DNA of 64,000 nt. Source: Sycobia sp. Sy_11. Its lineage: Eukaryota > Arthropoda > Insecta > Hymenoptera > Epichrysomallidae. The stretch is from the NCBI GenBank assembly GCA_018907035.1, contig JACCIC010000175.1:62001-126000 (forward strand). The letters run 5' to 3'. The notes beneath the pieces are model-generated. The model did not search any database. It had not been told where the DNA came from and worked only from the letters and a program-made list of their open reading frames with translations. Shown here one piece after another: positions 40,160 to 52,005 of the stretch; the first letter of the stretch is position 1; the number at the start of each line of letters is the position of its first letter. Position numbers and translations under genes: made by a program.

Positions 40160-40616
40160 AAATGTGACGTCCGGTCGTATGGATGGTGACACGCGGAAAT
40201 TTGAGCGACGATTCGATGCCGAGAAATCACCGTGGGTGCCCCTTTAATGTTTTCCGCCTACGCATGTACACGCTGAAGCCGAGGATTATGCGGGACAGAT
40301 CGCAAATACGTTTATATTTAATTGCGAACTATGAGGCCGTTCGGGAAGGCCATTTTATAAGCAGGTCTATATCGAACGACCCTAAGATCTGTCAAAAGTA
40401 GTAGTGGTTCGAGTCTTCTCGGCCTTAAATCTACTCTTAGTCTAGATCTACTAAGGATACTACAGCTTGAGTGTTCTCGGCTTAATATCTATTCTTAGTT
40501 TCCCGCTTTCTTATTCTCGGCGGAAGCTGCAATGTTGAGTGACCAATTCTTGCCTACTCTAACCCGTGCCTCCCGACTTAAAAACGAGTGCGTGTATTCT
40601 GGTTTTTAAGAATAAC
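40160..40616 (+). mobile_element. Possible solo LTR
   Basis: The segment begins TGTGACGTCC and ends AATAACA. It is GC-richer than its flanks and has a TATAAGCAGG promoter-like word near 40355. Two imperfect direct repeats (TCTCGGCCTTAAATCTACTCTTAG and relatives) lie at about 40410-40435 and 40467-40495. No clean target duplication was found, so this is a guess at an LTR next to the BEL/Pao remnant. Confidence 0.3.
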
Positions 40617-40668
40617 AGAGAAGACAATTTTGATTTACTTCAACTTACTTTAATTTTTGATGCACAAT

Positions 40669-41274
40669 TTAATACAAAAATTTTGCCAACGCGGAAGAAC
40701 GGTTTCGTTTTTTATCATAAGACTCTAAGAGAAGTTTCCACGCATTTTCATAGTTTTCGGCACTGACATCATAAACAGAAATTTTCTTTAGCGCTTCGTC
40801 CTTTAAAGAGTCCTTTAGATAAATGAATTTTTGTAGATGCGAAAGATCTGGACATTTATCAATCATTGCAATAAACGTATTTCTGAAAGTAAGCCAATTT
40901 TCTATTTTGCCATCAAATTTGGGGAGTTCTGCTACCGGTAATTTCAGACGGCGTAAATGTTTTTCAACTATTACGGGAGCTATGTTTCCGCCGCTCGCCG
41001 GTATGGCTGCTTGTTCTATTGTTTGAATTTGAGCCGCGAGCGCGTAAAAACGATCTTGAAGATCATCAAATTCTTTAAGATGTTCGTTTGTTGAATCAAG
41101 CAAAGCTAATTCGTCGTTTAGTTCTACATAAGCATGAAATAACTCCGTGACATGTTTTAAACGCATTTTTACGTTCCACGTATCTAATTCCCGATCTTCA
41201 ACTATTTTTTTTAACTTCGTTATTTGTGCTTTAAGTGTCGAACGTTTTTGCGCGATATATTTTACACGACTCAT
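40669..41274 (-). pseudogene. BEL/Pao retrotransposon gag, 5' part (DUF1759)
   Basis: A 201-codon open frame begins at MSRVKYIAQKRSTLK with an N-terminal coiled-coil-like region. The DUF1759 signature follows: LPKFDGKIENWLTFRNTF, then DLSHLQKFIYLKDSL and YENAWKLLLESYD. Family gag proteins run on to a zinc knuckle and Pol; here the frame ends right after the domain and no protease or reverse transcriptase follows, so it is truncated. Confidence 0.85.
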
Positions 41275-42142
41275 TTTTAAATTAATCTGTTAATAATAAT
41301 AAATTTATAAATATTATATGAACTGTTTAAAGTCTAAGTATGGCTTGTATATTACTAAAGAAAGTAATCAGAAACGCGCGCGGGACAAAGGGATCGTGTT
41401 ATACCTTATCTGTTTCGTTTGTATACCGCGTAGCGCAAATCAAAACAAATCGTATAGTTTTATTGCCTTCGATTCGTCACTAAGTCTTTCCTATATATAT
41501 TTCGTTTTCAAACGTAAATTACATTCTAATAAAGGAAAATTATCATTAAATATACGTATCAATCTAAAGTTAAGAATGATAAATTTAAGAATTTATGCTT
41601 ATAATTAATTATTTTATGGAAAAGAAGAGATCTTACAATTATATAATAATTATAATAATGATAATAACATATAATGAATATACGATTTTGAATAATAATA
41701 AATTATAATCAATTATCCGATTTTGAGGTAAGAGAATTATCTCTTAAAGATATAAAGTAAAGTATGAAACCTGACACCGTAAAATATAAATTAATAAATA
41801 CTTGTGCAATATTAATATGAAATGATACTTGTTAAACAACATCAAAAATTTCCATGTAATGTTTAGTAATTTTATTAATTAAATTTAAATCAAATTCCAA
41901 CTCGATATATTTTTGATTAAGTGTATAAATAATACTTAAATCGTTTAAACTATATATATATTTTTATTTAATTATGTATGAATAAGTACTTAACATTATT
42001 GAATGAAGTGTGAAGCTCCTTCGACAGTTCAGCTTGACGAATCGTATCGGTAAATGAAACACACCCTGGAGGTATCTTCGTTGCTGATCTTGCAGATGAT
42101 AATCATAGACGTTTCGAATAAATTTAAACACACGCGTGAATA
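41275..42142. other. AT-rich leader between the gag start and the primer-binding site
   Basis: No coding sequence is seen. It probably belongs to the BEL/Pao element's untranslated leader. Confidence 0.4.
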
Positions 42143-42165
42143 GACCTCACAGGAGGCACCAAAAA
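42143..42165 (-). other. Probable primer-binding site of the BEL/Pao remnant
   Basis: Read on the minus strand, the segment is TTTTTGGTGCCTCCTGTGAG, the TTTGGTGCC type usual for this group, about 0.9 kb upstream of the gag start. The preceding bases (..CAACA) look like the inner end of a 5' LTR. Confidence 0.5.
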
Positions 42166-42771
42166 TGTTGCGTTGAAAATCTCGCCAACATGGAGAGATT
42201 TTCTTATTTCGTATGGATCGAGGATGAGGAAATAAAAACATAATAATTGAGCCAATGAATGAATTTTTTTTATTGGCTCTTGTTGGGGAAAAGCCTTAAA
42301 GGCATAAAAACCCCACGTAATATTGACAGTGAACTGATTTGTTGTATTGTGTTATGTTTTGAATGCGTACCGAAATACGCCGTGCTGTTGCACTAGACAC
42401 CGGGCCCGGGGAGTCAGACCTCCGTCTGCCTCCTCAAGAACTTGGTGCTTGAATTTGTTTTGAATATTGAATAATTTTAGATTGAACAATTATTTATCGT
42501 ATTATATATATATATAAAATGAATGAAAATGAATTGAATGTGATAGTTTAAATTTTAACAGCTATTATAATTGATGTAGTAATGAAATAAAATAGAAGAA
42601 AGTAAGCGATGCACGCGGAGACGTTCGAACTCGACCGAGGATCGCGCAGAACTGAACTCGTACATTCGCTGGGCTCGATCATCACAATCACGTTCTCTTT
42701 GTGAGCATATGAACCCGATATCTTTAAACAAAACAAACCCGAATTCGTTGAACTAAACTTCCGTCTACGGA
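42166..42771 (-). mobile_element. Likely 5' LTR of the BEL/Pao remnant (outer end uncertain)
   Basis: On the plus strand it starts TGTTGCG; a 9-bp hairpin (GAAAATCTC/GAGATTTTC) lies at 42175-42203. The outer boundary is not defined; the end given is one of several ACA positions. The partner LTR was not found. Confidence 0.3.
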
Positions 42772-42789
42772 ACAATGGTGGTGGGGGAG

Positions 42790-42838
42790 ATGAATGGGCG
42801 TTTGTCTTCATAGTGAAAGTTAGCCCTCCATTCATCTC
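42790..42838. repeat. Inverted repeat GAGATGAATGG / CCATTCATCTC
   Basis: Eleven-base arms with a loop of about 27 bp lie near the possible outer LTR end of the BEL/Pao remnant. Confidence 0.6.
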
Positions 42839-42843
42839 ATACA

Positions 42844-43159
42844 ATCATTATGATTATTTTTGGTTTCTTATATTAAAACTGTTATAGAGCTTGGTACAAA
42901 AGTACGTGATATTAGTGAACCTAGGCGTCCTTATTTAAACTTAAACTTATTAATTTAATGCCATTAGCAATTCCATATATCAATGCTAAAATAATGTCAA
43001 TAATAATAAGAATAGCAATTAATAATGAACGTAATTATCATACAAGTTAAACTGCGCTTAACGTAAAATCATTCTAATCGCAGTAGTAATTGTAATAATA
43101 ATTAGAATTCTCATAATAATTCCTGTTTATATTAAACTATATATAGCTTAAACATGGCA
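42844..43159. other. AT-rich intergenic DNA
   Basis: Nothing is recognised between the LTR relic and the tail of R1-type copy 1. Confidence 0.5.
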
Positions 43160-43289
43160 ATCATATTTAATGGTAGTAATAATAATGATAATAATATTGA
43201 TATTAATAATTTTTTTATAGAGGAAGAGAAAAATCCTTTATGGATCCCGGGGATCGGTCCCCGTGTATGTGGGAATCACCAACACAAAG

Positions 43290-46010
43290 GCGTACCCACT
43301 AAAAACTACCTCCTCGTTGCATTCCCTCGACTGCTTCCCGCAGCTCTAAGAAGAGCTGCAAGCCGGAATCGGCAGGCGTGCACCGAGGAGACCTCCTTCC
43401 CTGGCTCAACTCCTCACCCCGAAATCCGCCGATAAGCATTACTTCGAGGAGGAGACCAGGATGTTCGCCTTTGGGCGTCACCATATCCCAGCAAAATAGA
43501 AGAATCTAGGGAAGGTCCGCCTTCTCCCGTCTGAGGATATCCTCGACGAAATAGGCAACCCTTTCCCATGTCTCTTGGCTTGAGAGCATCAGGGGGACGA
43601 TGCCTTACGAGATAACCTTTCCAGCATTCTCCCCCAGTAGCGCCCTCTGCTGCTCCCACTGCCCGCACACAAAAAATGTATGATGAGCATCGTCTTTTGC
43701 AGATCCACAGTATAGATAACCTGGATTCGCGACTTTCACCATCTTGTGCAAGTACGCGCGGAAGTACCCATGGCCGGTCAGCATCTGGGTGAGATAGTAA
43801 TTTACCTCCCCATGCTGCCGACCGATTCACGGGGCCACCTGATTTATAAGTCTGGCGGTCCACCTTCTGCGCGTATCTTGCTCCCACCATTCTGCCAGCA
43901 AGATAGCGAACGCTCTTTGGCTTTCTGCTTCCCTTCGGCTTGGCGAAGTGTCTTGTTCATCTGGTGGGCGAACTTCCGCTCCTGGGCCAGGAGGTCTACC
44001 GGGATCGTCCCGTCAACAACTAGGGAGGCCGCCTCCGAGACCATGCGAACGCGCTACACGAAGAGCGCATCTCCTCTGTACAGCCACCATGCGCCTGCGA
44101 TACTTTTCGTATTTCACCGCATCGGCCCAGACTTTAGCATCGTAAAGCATGATGAACTCAGCAGCTCGCAGTAGCAGCCGTCTGATGCAGGGGCGTGGGC
44201 CTCCTACCTTGACCATGACCCTGCAAAGGGAGGCCGCCTCTACCGCCGCCTTGTCCGCCGACCTCCGAATTTATTCCCAGAAGGTGAGCTTCGTATCTAG
44301 GATCACCCCCAGGTACTTCACAGATGCCTTGATCAGAACCGACATCTCCTCAATAATTAGCGGCTGCACTCTTCGGCCGCGCTTTTTCGTAAGGAGCACA
44401 ATCTCAGTTTTCGCCTCCGCTAGTTCCAGCCGGTGATCACCCATCCAATGGCGAATTCTGCACATGGTCTGATCAAGGCGCGTCTATGCCAGCGTCATAT
44501 TGCGCGCAATAATAATAGCTTCCACATGATCTGTATACCCGATCAGCGAGCAGTCTTCCGGCATATCCAACCGAAAGATCCCGTCATAGGAAATATTTCA
44601 TAGATCGGGACCCAGTGTGGAACCTTGGGCCACGCCACACGTTAGACCTTTTCGCTTAGAATCCTCTGCCATTTCGTACAGAATGGATCTGTCCTTCAAA
44701 TAATCTCCAATGATCTGGAGTAGGTACCTAGGTACATTGAAGTCCTTCTCCAGCGCCCCCAGTACGTCTGTCCACCTAACCGAGTTGAAGCCGTTTTTGA
44801 CATCAAGTATTACTAGTAGACACACAGGTCGGGAGATGTGATTCCCCCACTGCGTAGTCCTGGCCGCTTCCACTACCTCCTGAATAGCATCTATGGTGGA
44901 CCGCCCTCTCCGAAAGCCATACTGCCTCGCGGAAAGGTCACTAGATGTAAAAAGCGCCGCCTGTAGGCGAGGTCTCACCAGCTATTCCAGGAGTTTCTCG
45001 GCGGTGTCTAGCATGCATACGGGTCTGTACCTCTATGGAGCACTAGATGATCCCTTGCCCTTGCTTATCAGCACAAGTCTCACCTCCTTCCACCAATAAG
45101 TCGGACGGCGAGCCCGAACCGCGAATTTCCTCGGCATCGCTTGCTTGCAGGCTTGGCGGATCAGATGCATTATAGCTTCCGTTACCGGCTTTCGCGCACT
45201 GGCAAAGCGTTGCGCTCCTTGGTAATTCAACCAGGAGGCGCTGTCCGCATTCTAGCGCCTGGAAAAAATTTTCGTGATCCATCCTCGCGACGATTCATCT
45301 GGTTGGGTGACGTTCAACCGTCGCCCTGACTAGGTGTCGCATCACCAATGCGGAAGGTGATGTATTGGTTATCGCTGGCTGTATAGTCTTCGATCACCCG
45401 CCAGTCACGTATTCCTGCGGCTAGAATCTCCGTCGCAAAGGATACATCAGGAATGGTCTCCCAGTAGCCAGGTCTCCGAAAGGTCGACATAGATCCGGAG
45501 TTCAAGACAACCAGACCTAGTCTGGATGCCATGTCCATCACCCGTCTTCCCCTAGAGTCCGGCAAGGGTTCCCCCCACTTGAGAGCTTTGCTGTTCAAAT
45601 CCCTAGCCACTACCAGCTGCCCCTCTATTTCTTTTACCGCACCCTCAAGGGCATCCAGTTTAGACTGGAAACCCCCGATGGCCTAATTTGGAGTCAGATA
45701 GCAGCTGACATAATTTACCTTGTTGCCCCTCACCCAGACGAAGCCGCGGCCAGATCCCTGGCGCTCCAACCGAAAGCGGTACGGGTTAAAAATCCAAACC
45801 GCCGACGTTATCGCGATACCAGTCTCCCGCATCTCCATCTCGATATTGTTTACTGACCTTGACGATGTCAGCGTCCTTCTCAAGACAAATCTGCGTAAGT
45901 AGGTCGCTCGTCGTCCGAGTCATATTCAGGTTCGCCTGCAGGACTTTAACTATTTTGGCGAGACCTGGCAAGAGCTTCGCGAAATACCGCACAAGTTCCA
46001 GACCCTGCAA
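43290..46010 (-). pseudogene. Copy 1 ORF2 (endonuclease / reverse transcriptase) remnant
   Basis: The endonuclease starts at VLQANLNMTRTTSDLL and YRDGDAGDWY. Its GDFN motif reads RDLN and its SDH motif reads SDNQYITF. The reverse transcriptase shows QYGFRRGRSTIDAI, LDVKNGFNSV and GVAQGSTLGP; the catalytic YADD box reads YTDH (about 44530). The C-terminal half keeps QRRCALRVA. Stops and frameshifts occur throughout. Confidence 0.82.
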
Positions 46011-46019
46011 CGTGATTTA

Positions 46020-47308
46020 ACGCTGCGGGCGTGGTCGCCGGGTAGGGAAAACACTGTGGAGGCGTTCTACAGTCAGACGCCTTGTGTCCCTACTGCCCGT
46101 ACCGGCAGCAGGTGGTGCCCCTGTCTGGGCCATCACAACCCGAACCGCGGTGTCCATAGCCGAGATATCTGTAACCGCGCTCGACCTGGACCTGCCGCCG
46201 TAAGCCGCAAAAGACCTATCCAATGGCCACCTTTCCGACTTCCAGTAACCGCTGGCCAGCCTCCTCAGAGAGGCTCACGAGGGCTAGTCGTTTGCCGACT
46301 TTGTTCTCCCTCGTAAGCCTCACCTCGTGGTGGCCAGTATAGTGTCACAAGACGCCAAGGAGGGCTGTCTTCACTTCGTCGAGTGTCGCGCAGCCGTCCA
46401 TGTGTCTAATCTCCGAGGTAGTCTTGGCAATCAGAGCGCGAAGTGCCGCGTTTTGCCCGACGACCTCTTTGAGGGCGTTAGTAAAGCCCTCCTTACTCTC
46501 AGCCGAAGCCTTCTTAAACTCGATCAGGACATGGCCGTTTAATGTTCGGTGAATGTCCCTGATAGTGAGTCAATGCTGCGAGGGGTCGATCTTATGGCAG
46601 ATCGCTCCAAGGATCTCAGCGTAGATCTTCCCCTCTGCGGGTTTGAAGAACAGAGCATCAGACCTTGCCCTTCTCCCTATTTTACCTTTCGGTTGGATAG
46701 AGCCCTCTCCAAATGTGGTGGCCCCCTTTGCGTTTGACTTCTTTTTTTCTGCTTCTTTTTTTTGGCCGCTCTCATTTCTTGCCTGGCGGGGACATTCTTC
46801 CAGCATTGCTCAGGTTGTGGCTCGTCTCCACGATTTGATTTGGCAGTCGCGGCTTCTTCTTTTGTCGAACCTTCGTCTCTCTTTTTTTCTTCTTTCGCCC
46901 TCCCTCAGTTAATTCCTTTGGACAGGTAGAAGGATGCCTCTTCTGGCCTTCTATTCTCTCGGAAATGTCAGGGGTATGTAGGCGCCGTGCTCTGAGGCGC
47001 TTTCTGCTTACAAACTCCTCGAATTAGCTTTGTAAAGCTGGAAGCCCCTCCTTTATTGTGTTATTCACGTTCTTTTGCCTTTTCATCGACTCCATCATCA
47101 TTCTAAACAAATTTTTGATGGAGTCCATGAGAGCTTTGTCGTGATCATCCACAATGCTGCCATGGCTTGCTGCACCAGCAGCGCTATCAGCTTTGCTGTT
47201 ACAAACCGTACGGGGGACATCCAGGCTCTTTACCCAGGTACTCTTCTGGTCCGACTCTTGCTTCTTCACTTTCTTGACCTCTTTTTCTTTGTTGTTTATA
47301 ATATCCAT
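46020..47308 (-). pseudogene. Copy 1 ORF1 (gag-like) remnant
   Basis: It starts at MDIINNKEKEVKKV and includes KIYAEILGAICHKIDPS, which matches copy 2, and a CCHC-like knuckle with an internal stop near 46090. ORF1 proteins bind element RNA. Several frames are used, so it is broken. Confidence 0.7.
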
Positions 47309-47989
47309 TCTTCTTTCTTGTTGTTTTCGTCCCCCCCCACGTGGCCGGCCTCCATAGACCCCTCAACGACGAGCTCGCCAAAATGACTTCCCAACACTTG
47401 GCTGTAGGAGTCATTCTGGTTTGGACCTTCGTGTAAGGCTCTTTTACAGAGCCCGGGGATATAGCGCGCCCGTGCATCCTAGGCTACCTCCACTCTCTCG
47501 AGCTTCACACCCCAACAATAAGGTGCTCCACTCTCTGGAGAGTTTCCGGCAGACATTACGAGTCAGCACGCACTCGCCAATACCGGATGACTGGTGCTGG
47601 CTAGGCGCCCAGCCGCTCGTCCTGCCGTCGGTAGGAGCCAAAGATGGTTGGGGTCGTCTAAGCACGCACCCTGAAGATTCGCCTCGTCACTCCCTGACAA
47701 AGCCGAGGGGGACGACCAGGCGAGAAGATTGATCTGCATCAATTAATAAGTGACGCAAGCGTTGTGAGCCCGCCCCCTTCCATTCCACTCTTATTTGGAG
47801 AGCAGAGGCGTGGGTGGCAAAACTTGTGAAGTGCGTGAGTTGGGTTATACTTGTATAAGTGTAGTTAGCCGTGGAGGGTATCCCCAGCCAGAGCCCATGC
47901 GCATGTCGCCCTCCGTATATATCCTACCCAGTACCAGAATGCCACTCCGTGCTTCACTCTCGCAATCCGATTACCCTTATGAGAGGGCT

Positions 47990-48305
47990 CCTCGGAAGGC
48001 ATGGCGCCGACATCTTTATTTTCAAGAAAATATCCATTTATAGGACCCTCCGCCAGACGATGACGCACAGCAGGCCCCTACTCCCCCGCGCACGAGCTGG
48101 CAGTTCCAGTCGCGCCCGTGTCTTTCAGGGTCTGTAGAGTTCATTCACTCTGTACTTACTCGGCTTCGCTCCATGTCTCGCTCCCGCTGCTCGAACTACT
48201 CTACAGAGTTTCTGAGCTGCGTGGCGCCTGAATCTTTATATGCGAGGTGTGTGTAACCCATTTATAGGGCCCCCTCGCCAGATATAACGCCTACAGCATT
48301 ACTCA
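47990..48305 (-). repeat. Imperfect repeat of about 220 bp in the 5' region of copy 1
   Basis: Two units share TGGCGCC, ATCTTTAT, CCATTTATAGG and CCAGA in the same order, near 47997-48060 and 48220-48290. Repeated 5' promoter units are common in such elements. Confidence 0.5.
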
Positions 48306-48593
48306 ATGACGGCTCTACTAGCATTGCCAGGATTCCCCCATTTTTCAATCTGTCCAGCTCGTCCACCCCGTAATAGCCGTCCCTTAACCGAGCCGAAACC
48401 ACCACACGCGAGCGTGGCGATGTTTATCCCTTCCTTTGACAGGTATTATGTTGTCTGATGTGTCAGTGTTGTGAAGTGTGCAACTGTAAAAGTGTGCTGT
48501 CCAGTTGCTGTAAGTGTACTCCCTCCTCCTTGATCCAAGCTTGAGACTGGCACCGCCAAAACATAGGGTCACTATGAATCCGCGGTGGCGAGT

Positions 48594-48756
48594 TATTGAT
48601 ATTAATCATAGTCATGCTAATAATAATAATAACAGTAATAAAAATAAAAAGATTAATAAATAGCGCTGAATAATGATTGTGTAACGAAGTAGTAACAGTG
48701 CAAATTAGTAGTATAACCAATATTATAACAATAATAATAGTAAATATAGTTTTTTT
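48594..48756 (-). repeat. AAT/TTA-rich tail between the two R1-type copies
   Basis: Simple AAT-type sequence sits between the estimated 5' end of copy 1 and the 3' end of copy 2, and is probably the 3' tail of copy 2. Confidence 0.6.
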
Positions 48757-48779
48757 TATAGAGGAGAAAAATCCTTTAT

Positions 48780-49116
48780 GCATCCCGGGAACCAGTTCCC
48801 GAGTATGTGGGAATCACGAATACAAAGGCATCCCAATAAAAAACTATCTCCTCGGTGCATTCCCTCGACTGCTTCCCGCAGTTCTGAAAAGAGCTGCAAG
48901 CCGAAAGCGGCAGGCGTGCACCGAGGAGACCTCCTCTCCCTGGCGCAATTCCCCGCCTCGAAAACCGCGGCTAGGCATTACTTCGGAGAGGAGACCATGA
49001 TGTTTGCCTTCGAAAATCCTAGGCGAAATATGCAGCCCTTCTCCATATTCCCTGGCTGGAGAGCATCAGAAGGACGATGTTTTCCTGAGCGATTCTTCCA
49101 GCAGCTCCCTCCGAAC

Positions 49117-49202
<86 letters not shown>

Positions 49203-50950
49203 CTCTCTCTCTCTCTCTGCTGTTCCCATTGCCCGGATACAAAAAATATATAATGGGCATCGTCATTTTCGGATCCACAGCATATACAACCGGGATCCGC
49301 GACATTGCCCATCTCGTGCAAGTACGCGCAGAAATAGCCGTGGCCAGTCAGTATCTGAGTGAGATAGAAATTAACCTCCCCGTGTTACCGATCGATCCAC
49401 GGGGCTACCTGATTCATATGGCTGGCGGTTCACCTTACATGCGTATCTTGCTCCCACCTTTTTGGCGAGCAAGTCAAGGAACACTACCGAGCCTGCTTCT
49501 ACGCTTCGGCTTAGCGAAGTTTCCCTTAGCGAACTTCCGCTCCCGCGCCAGGAGGTCTATCGAGATCACCATGGCAACCACTAGGGAGGCTGCCTCCGAG
49601 ACCGTGCGAACACGCTACACGAAGAGCGCATCTCCTCTGTACAGCCGCCATGCGCCTGCGATACTTTTCGTATTGCACCGCATTGCCCCAGACTTCAGCA
49701 CCGTAAAGCATGACAGACTCAACAGCTCGCAGCAGGAGCCACCTGAAGCAAGGGCATGGTCCTCCTACGTTGACCATGAATCTGCAAAGGGAGACCTTAC
49801 CATCGCTGCCTTGTCCGCCGATTTCCGTATATGTTCCCAGAAGGTGAGCTTGGTATCTAGCATCATTCCCAGCTTCTTCTCGGATGCCTTGGTCGGGAGC
49901 GATACCTCTCTAATAGTTAGCAGTTGTACTCTGGGAACGCGCTTCTTCGTAAGGACCACGATCTCAGCGTCCGCTAGTTCCAGACCATGATCGCCCATCC
50001 AATAACGAATTCTGCTCATGGTCTGATCGAGGTACGTCTGTGCTAGTGTCATATTATGCGCAATAATAACAGCTACCACGTCTTCCACATACCCGATCAG
50101 CGAGCAACCTTCCGGCATGCCCAACCGAAGGATCCCATCATAGTGAATATTCCATAAATCGGAACCCAGGATGGAGCCTTGGGCCACGCCACACGTTAGA
50201 CCTTTTCGCTTAGAACCCTCTGCCATTTCGTACAGATGGATCTGTCCTTCAAATAATCTCTGATGATCTGGAGTAGGTACCTAGGTACATTGAAGTCCTT
50301 CTCCAGTGCCCCCAGTACGTCTGTCGACCTAACCGAGTTGAAGGCGTTTTTGACATCAACTGTCATCAGTAGACACACAGGTCGGGAGAAGTGATTCCTT
50401 CGCTCCGTAGTCCTGGCCGACTCCAGCTACCTCCTAAATAGCATCTATGGTGGACCGTCCTCTCCGTAAGCCATACTGCCTCTCAGAAAGGTCACTAGAT
50501 GTAAAGAGCACCGCCTGTAGGCGAGGTCTCGCCAGCTATTCCAGGAGTTTCCCGGCGGTGTCTAGCATGTATACGGGTCTGTACATCTATGGAGCACTAG
50601 ATGATCCCTTGCCCTTGCTTATCAGCACAAATCTTGCCTCCTTCAACGGGGATGAAATATTCTCGCATGACGGTAAGACTTGTACATGCCAAGAAAGGAT
50701 TCAGGATGGCTCTTTAGTGGAGCGTTCGTTGGTAATTCAACCAGGAGGCGCTATCCGCGTTCTAGCGCTTGAGAAAACTTCTCATGATCGATCCTCGCGA
50801 CGACACATCCGGCTGGACGACGATCTCCGTCACGAAGGATACATCAAGGATGGCCCCCTTGTAGCCGGGCCTAAAAAAGGTTGACGTAGATCCGGTGTTT
50901 AGGACAATCAGACCTAGCCTGGATGCCATATTTAACAGTGATTTTCCCCT
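48780..50950 (-). pseudogene. Copy 2 ORF2 remnant
   Basis: The endonuclease fragment MASRLGLIVLNTGSTSTF is followed by reverse-transcriptase pieces (VKNAFNSV, GVAQGSILGS). The catalytic box reads YVED instead of YADD (about 50090). C-terminal parts keep QRRCALRVA. A long (CT)n block at 49120-49218 interrupts the C-terminal region. Confidence 0.78.
49120..49218. repeat. (CT)n microsatellite inside copy 2
   Basis: A run of about 95 bp, broken once by GTGT, lies at the point where copy 1 has only CCCTCTGCTGCTCCC. Confidence 0.95.
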
Positions 50951-51142
50951 AGAGTAAACGTGATTTAAGGCTATAGGCATGATCCTCGGGTAGAAACAAC
51001 ATTTCGGAGGCATTTTGCAGTCGGCTGCCTAGTGTCCCTGCTGCCCGCATCTAAAACAGACAGGGCTTCCGTCTAGGCCGTTGCAGCTTGAGCCGCGATG
51101 TTCGTAGCCGAGACTCTTGTCATAGTGCTGGACCTGGAGCCG

Positions 51143-51580
51143 CTACCACAGTCCACAAAAAACCCATCTAACAGCTACGTTTCCAGCTTCCAGCAGCAGC
51201 TGACCAGCATCCTCAGCGAGAGACACAATGGCTAGTCGGTTGCCGATTTTGTTCTCCCTCGTTAGCCTCAACTCGAGGGGGTCGGTGCAGTCCCGCCTGA
51301 GGCCGAGGAGAGTTGTCTTAACTTCGCTAAGTGGCGCGCAACCATCCACGTACCTGATCTCCACGGTAGTCTTGGGGGTCAGAGCGCGGAGTACCGCGGT
51401 TTGCCCGATATCCTCTTTCAAGGTGTTAGTAAAGCCCTCCTTACCCTCCACCGAAGCCTTCTTGAATTTGACCAGGACATCGCCGTTCAATATTCGGCGG
51501 ATGCCCTTGATCGCCAGCCCGTGCTCTGAGGAGTCGACGTGGCGGCGGATCCCTCCAAGGATCTTCGGATAGTCACTCAA
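51143..51580 (-). pseudogene. Copy 2 ORF1 fragment
   Basis: A 145-codon open frame contains GIRRILNGDVLVKFKKAS, VDGCAPLSEVKTTLLGL and RLAIVSLAEDAGQLLLEAG, the conserved gag-like core before the zinc knuckle. The knuckle itself (about 51010-51060, CFRCGQQGH then a stop then AADC) is interrupted. Confidence 0.75.
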
Positions 51581-51617
51581 TAGTCACTCAGTCCTTGTCC
51601 TACTGCCTATTCTAACT

Positions 51618-51948
51618 TAAAATACATTCCAAATGTGCTTCGGAGCAAAAAAGCGGATGAATGTCTGGATGATTGAAATATTGTGAAGCGTGAATGTAGT
51701 CTCGATTATACATAAGATTCTGTGATGGAGGGAATGACAGTGAAAGGATCGTGTAAGAACTGCCGTCCAGGCTGAAGTAGTGTGCATAACAGTTCCGAGA
51801 TGGTATCCATGCAACACGGAGATATGCGTTTAGTGCGTAGTGACATGGGTTTTGTGTCTTCAGTTGCACTATTGCAGTGGGCATTTTCCAGGATTATTCT
51901 TGCTGAACAGTCATTGGAAATGCATAGATAGCATTCACAAATTCCTCA

Positions 51949-51988
<40 letters not shown>

Positions 51989-52005
51989 TCAACAATAACA
52001 ATAAT
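51618..52005. other. Unidentified DNA ending in (AAT)n
   Basis: A 90-codon minus-strand frame (51612-51884) has no family features. (AAT)n lies at 51950-51987. Confidence 0.4.

Larger units (their letters stand above)
43216..48593 (-). mobile_element. R1-type non-LTR retrotransposon, copy 1 (near full length)
   Basis: The 3' end lies at about 43216, followed on the minus strand by a (TTA)-like tail (43160-43215). The order from 5' to 3' is: a long 5' region with internal repeats (about 47309-48593), ORF1 with a zinc knuckle (about 46020-47308), then ORF2 with endonuclease and reverse transcriptase (about 43290-46010). The element is GC-richer than its surroundings. Stops and frameshifts break both ORFs. 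The 5' end is an estimate. Confidence 0.8.
48757..51617 (-). mobile_element. R1-type non-LTR retrotransposon, copy 2 (5'-truncated, internally deleted)
   Basis: It aligns along its length with copy 1: both 3' ends share TATAGAGGA and AAATCCTTTATG followed by CCCGGGG/CCCGGGA, and most later sequence matches. It starts inside ORF1 (about 51617) and lacks two blocks present in copy 1: about 440 bp across the ORF1-ORF2 junction (joined near 50955), and about 125 bp in the endonuclease. Confidence 0.82.

Noticed and set aside
43746..44436. Plus-strand frames across the R1-type copies
   Set aside because: The conserved reverse-transcriptase motifs are all on the minus strand; these are shadows.
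47990..48305. Possible CRISPR-like array
   Set aside because: There are only two imperfect long units, within a eukaryotic retrotransposon.
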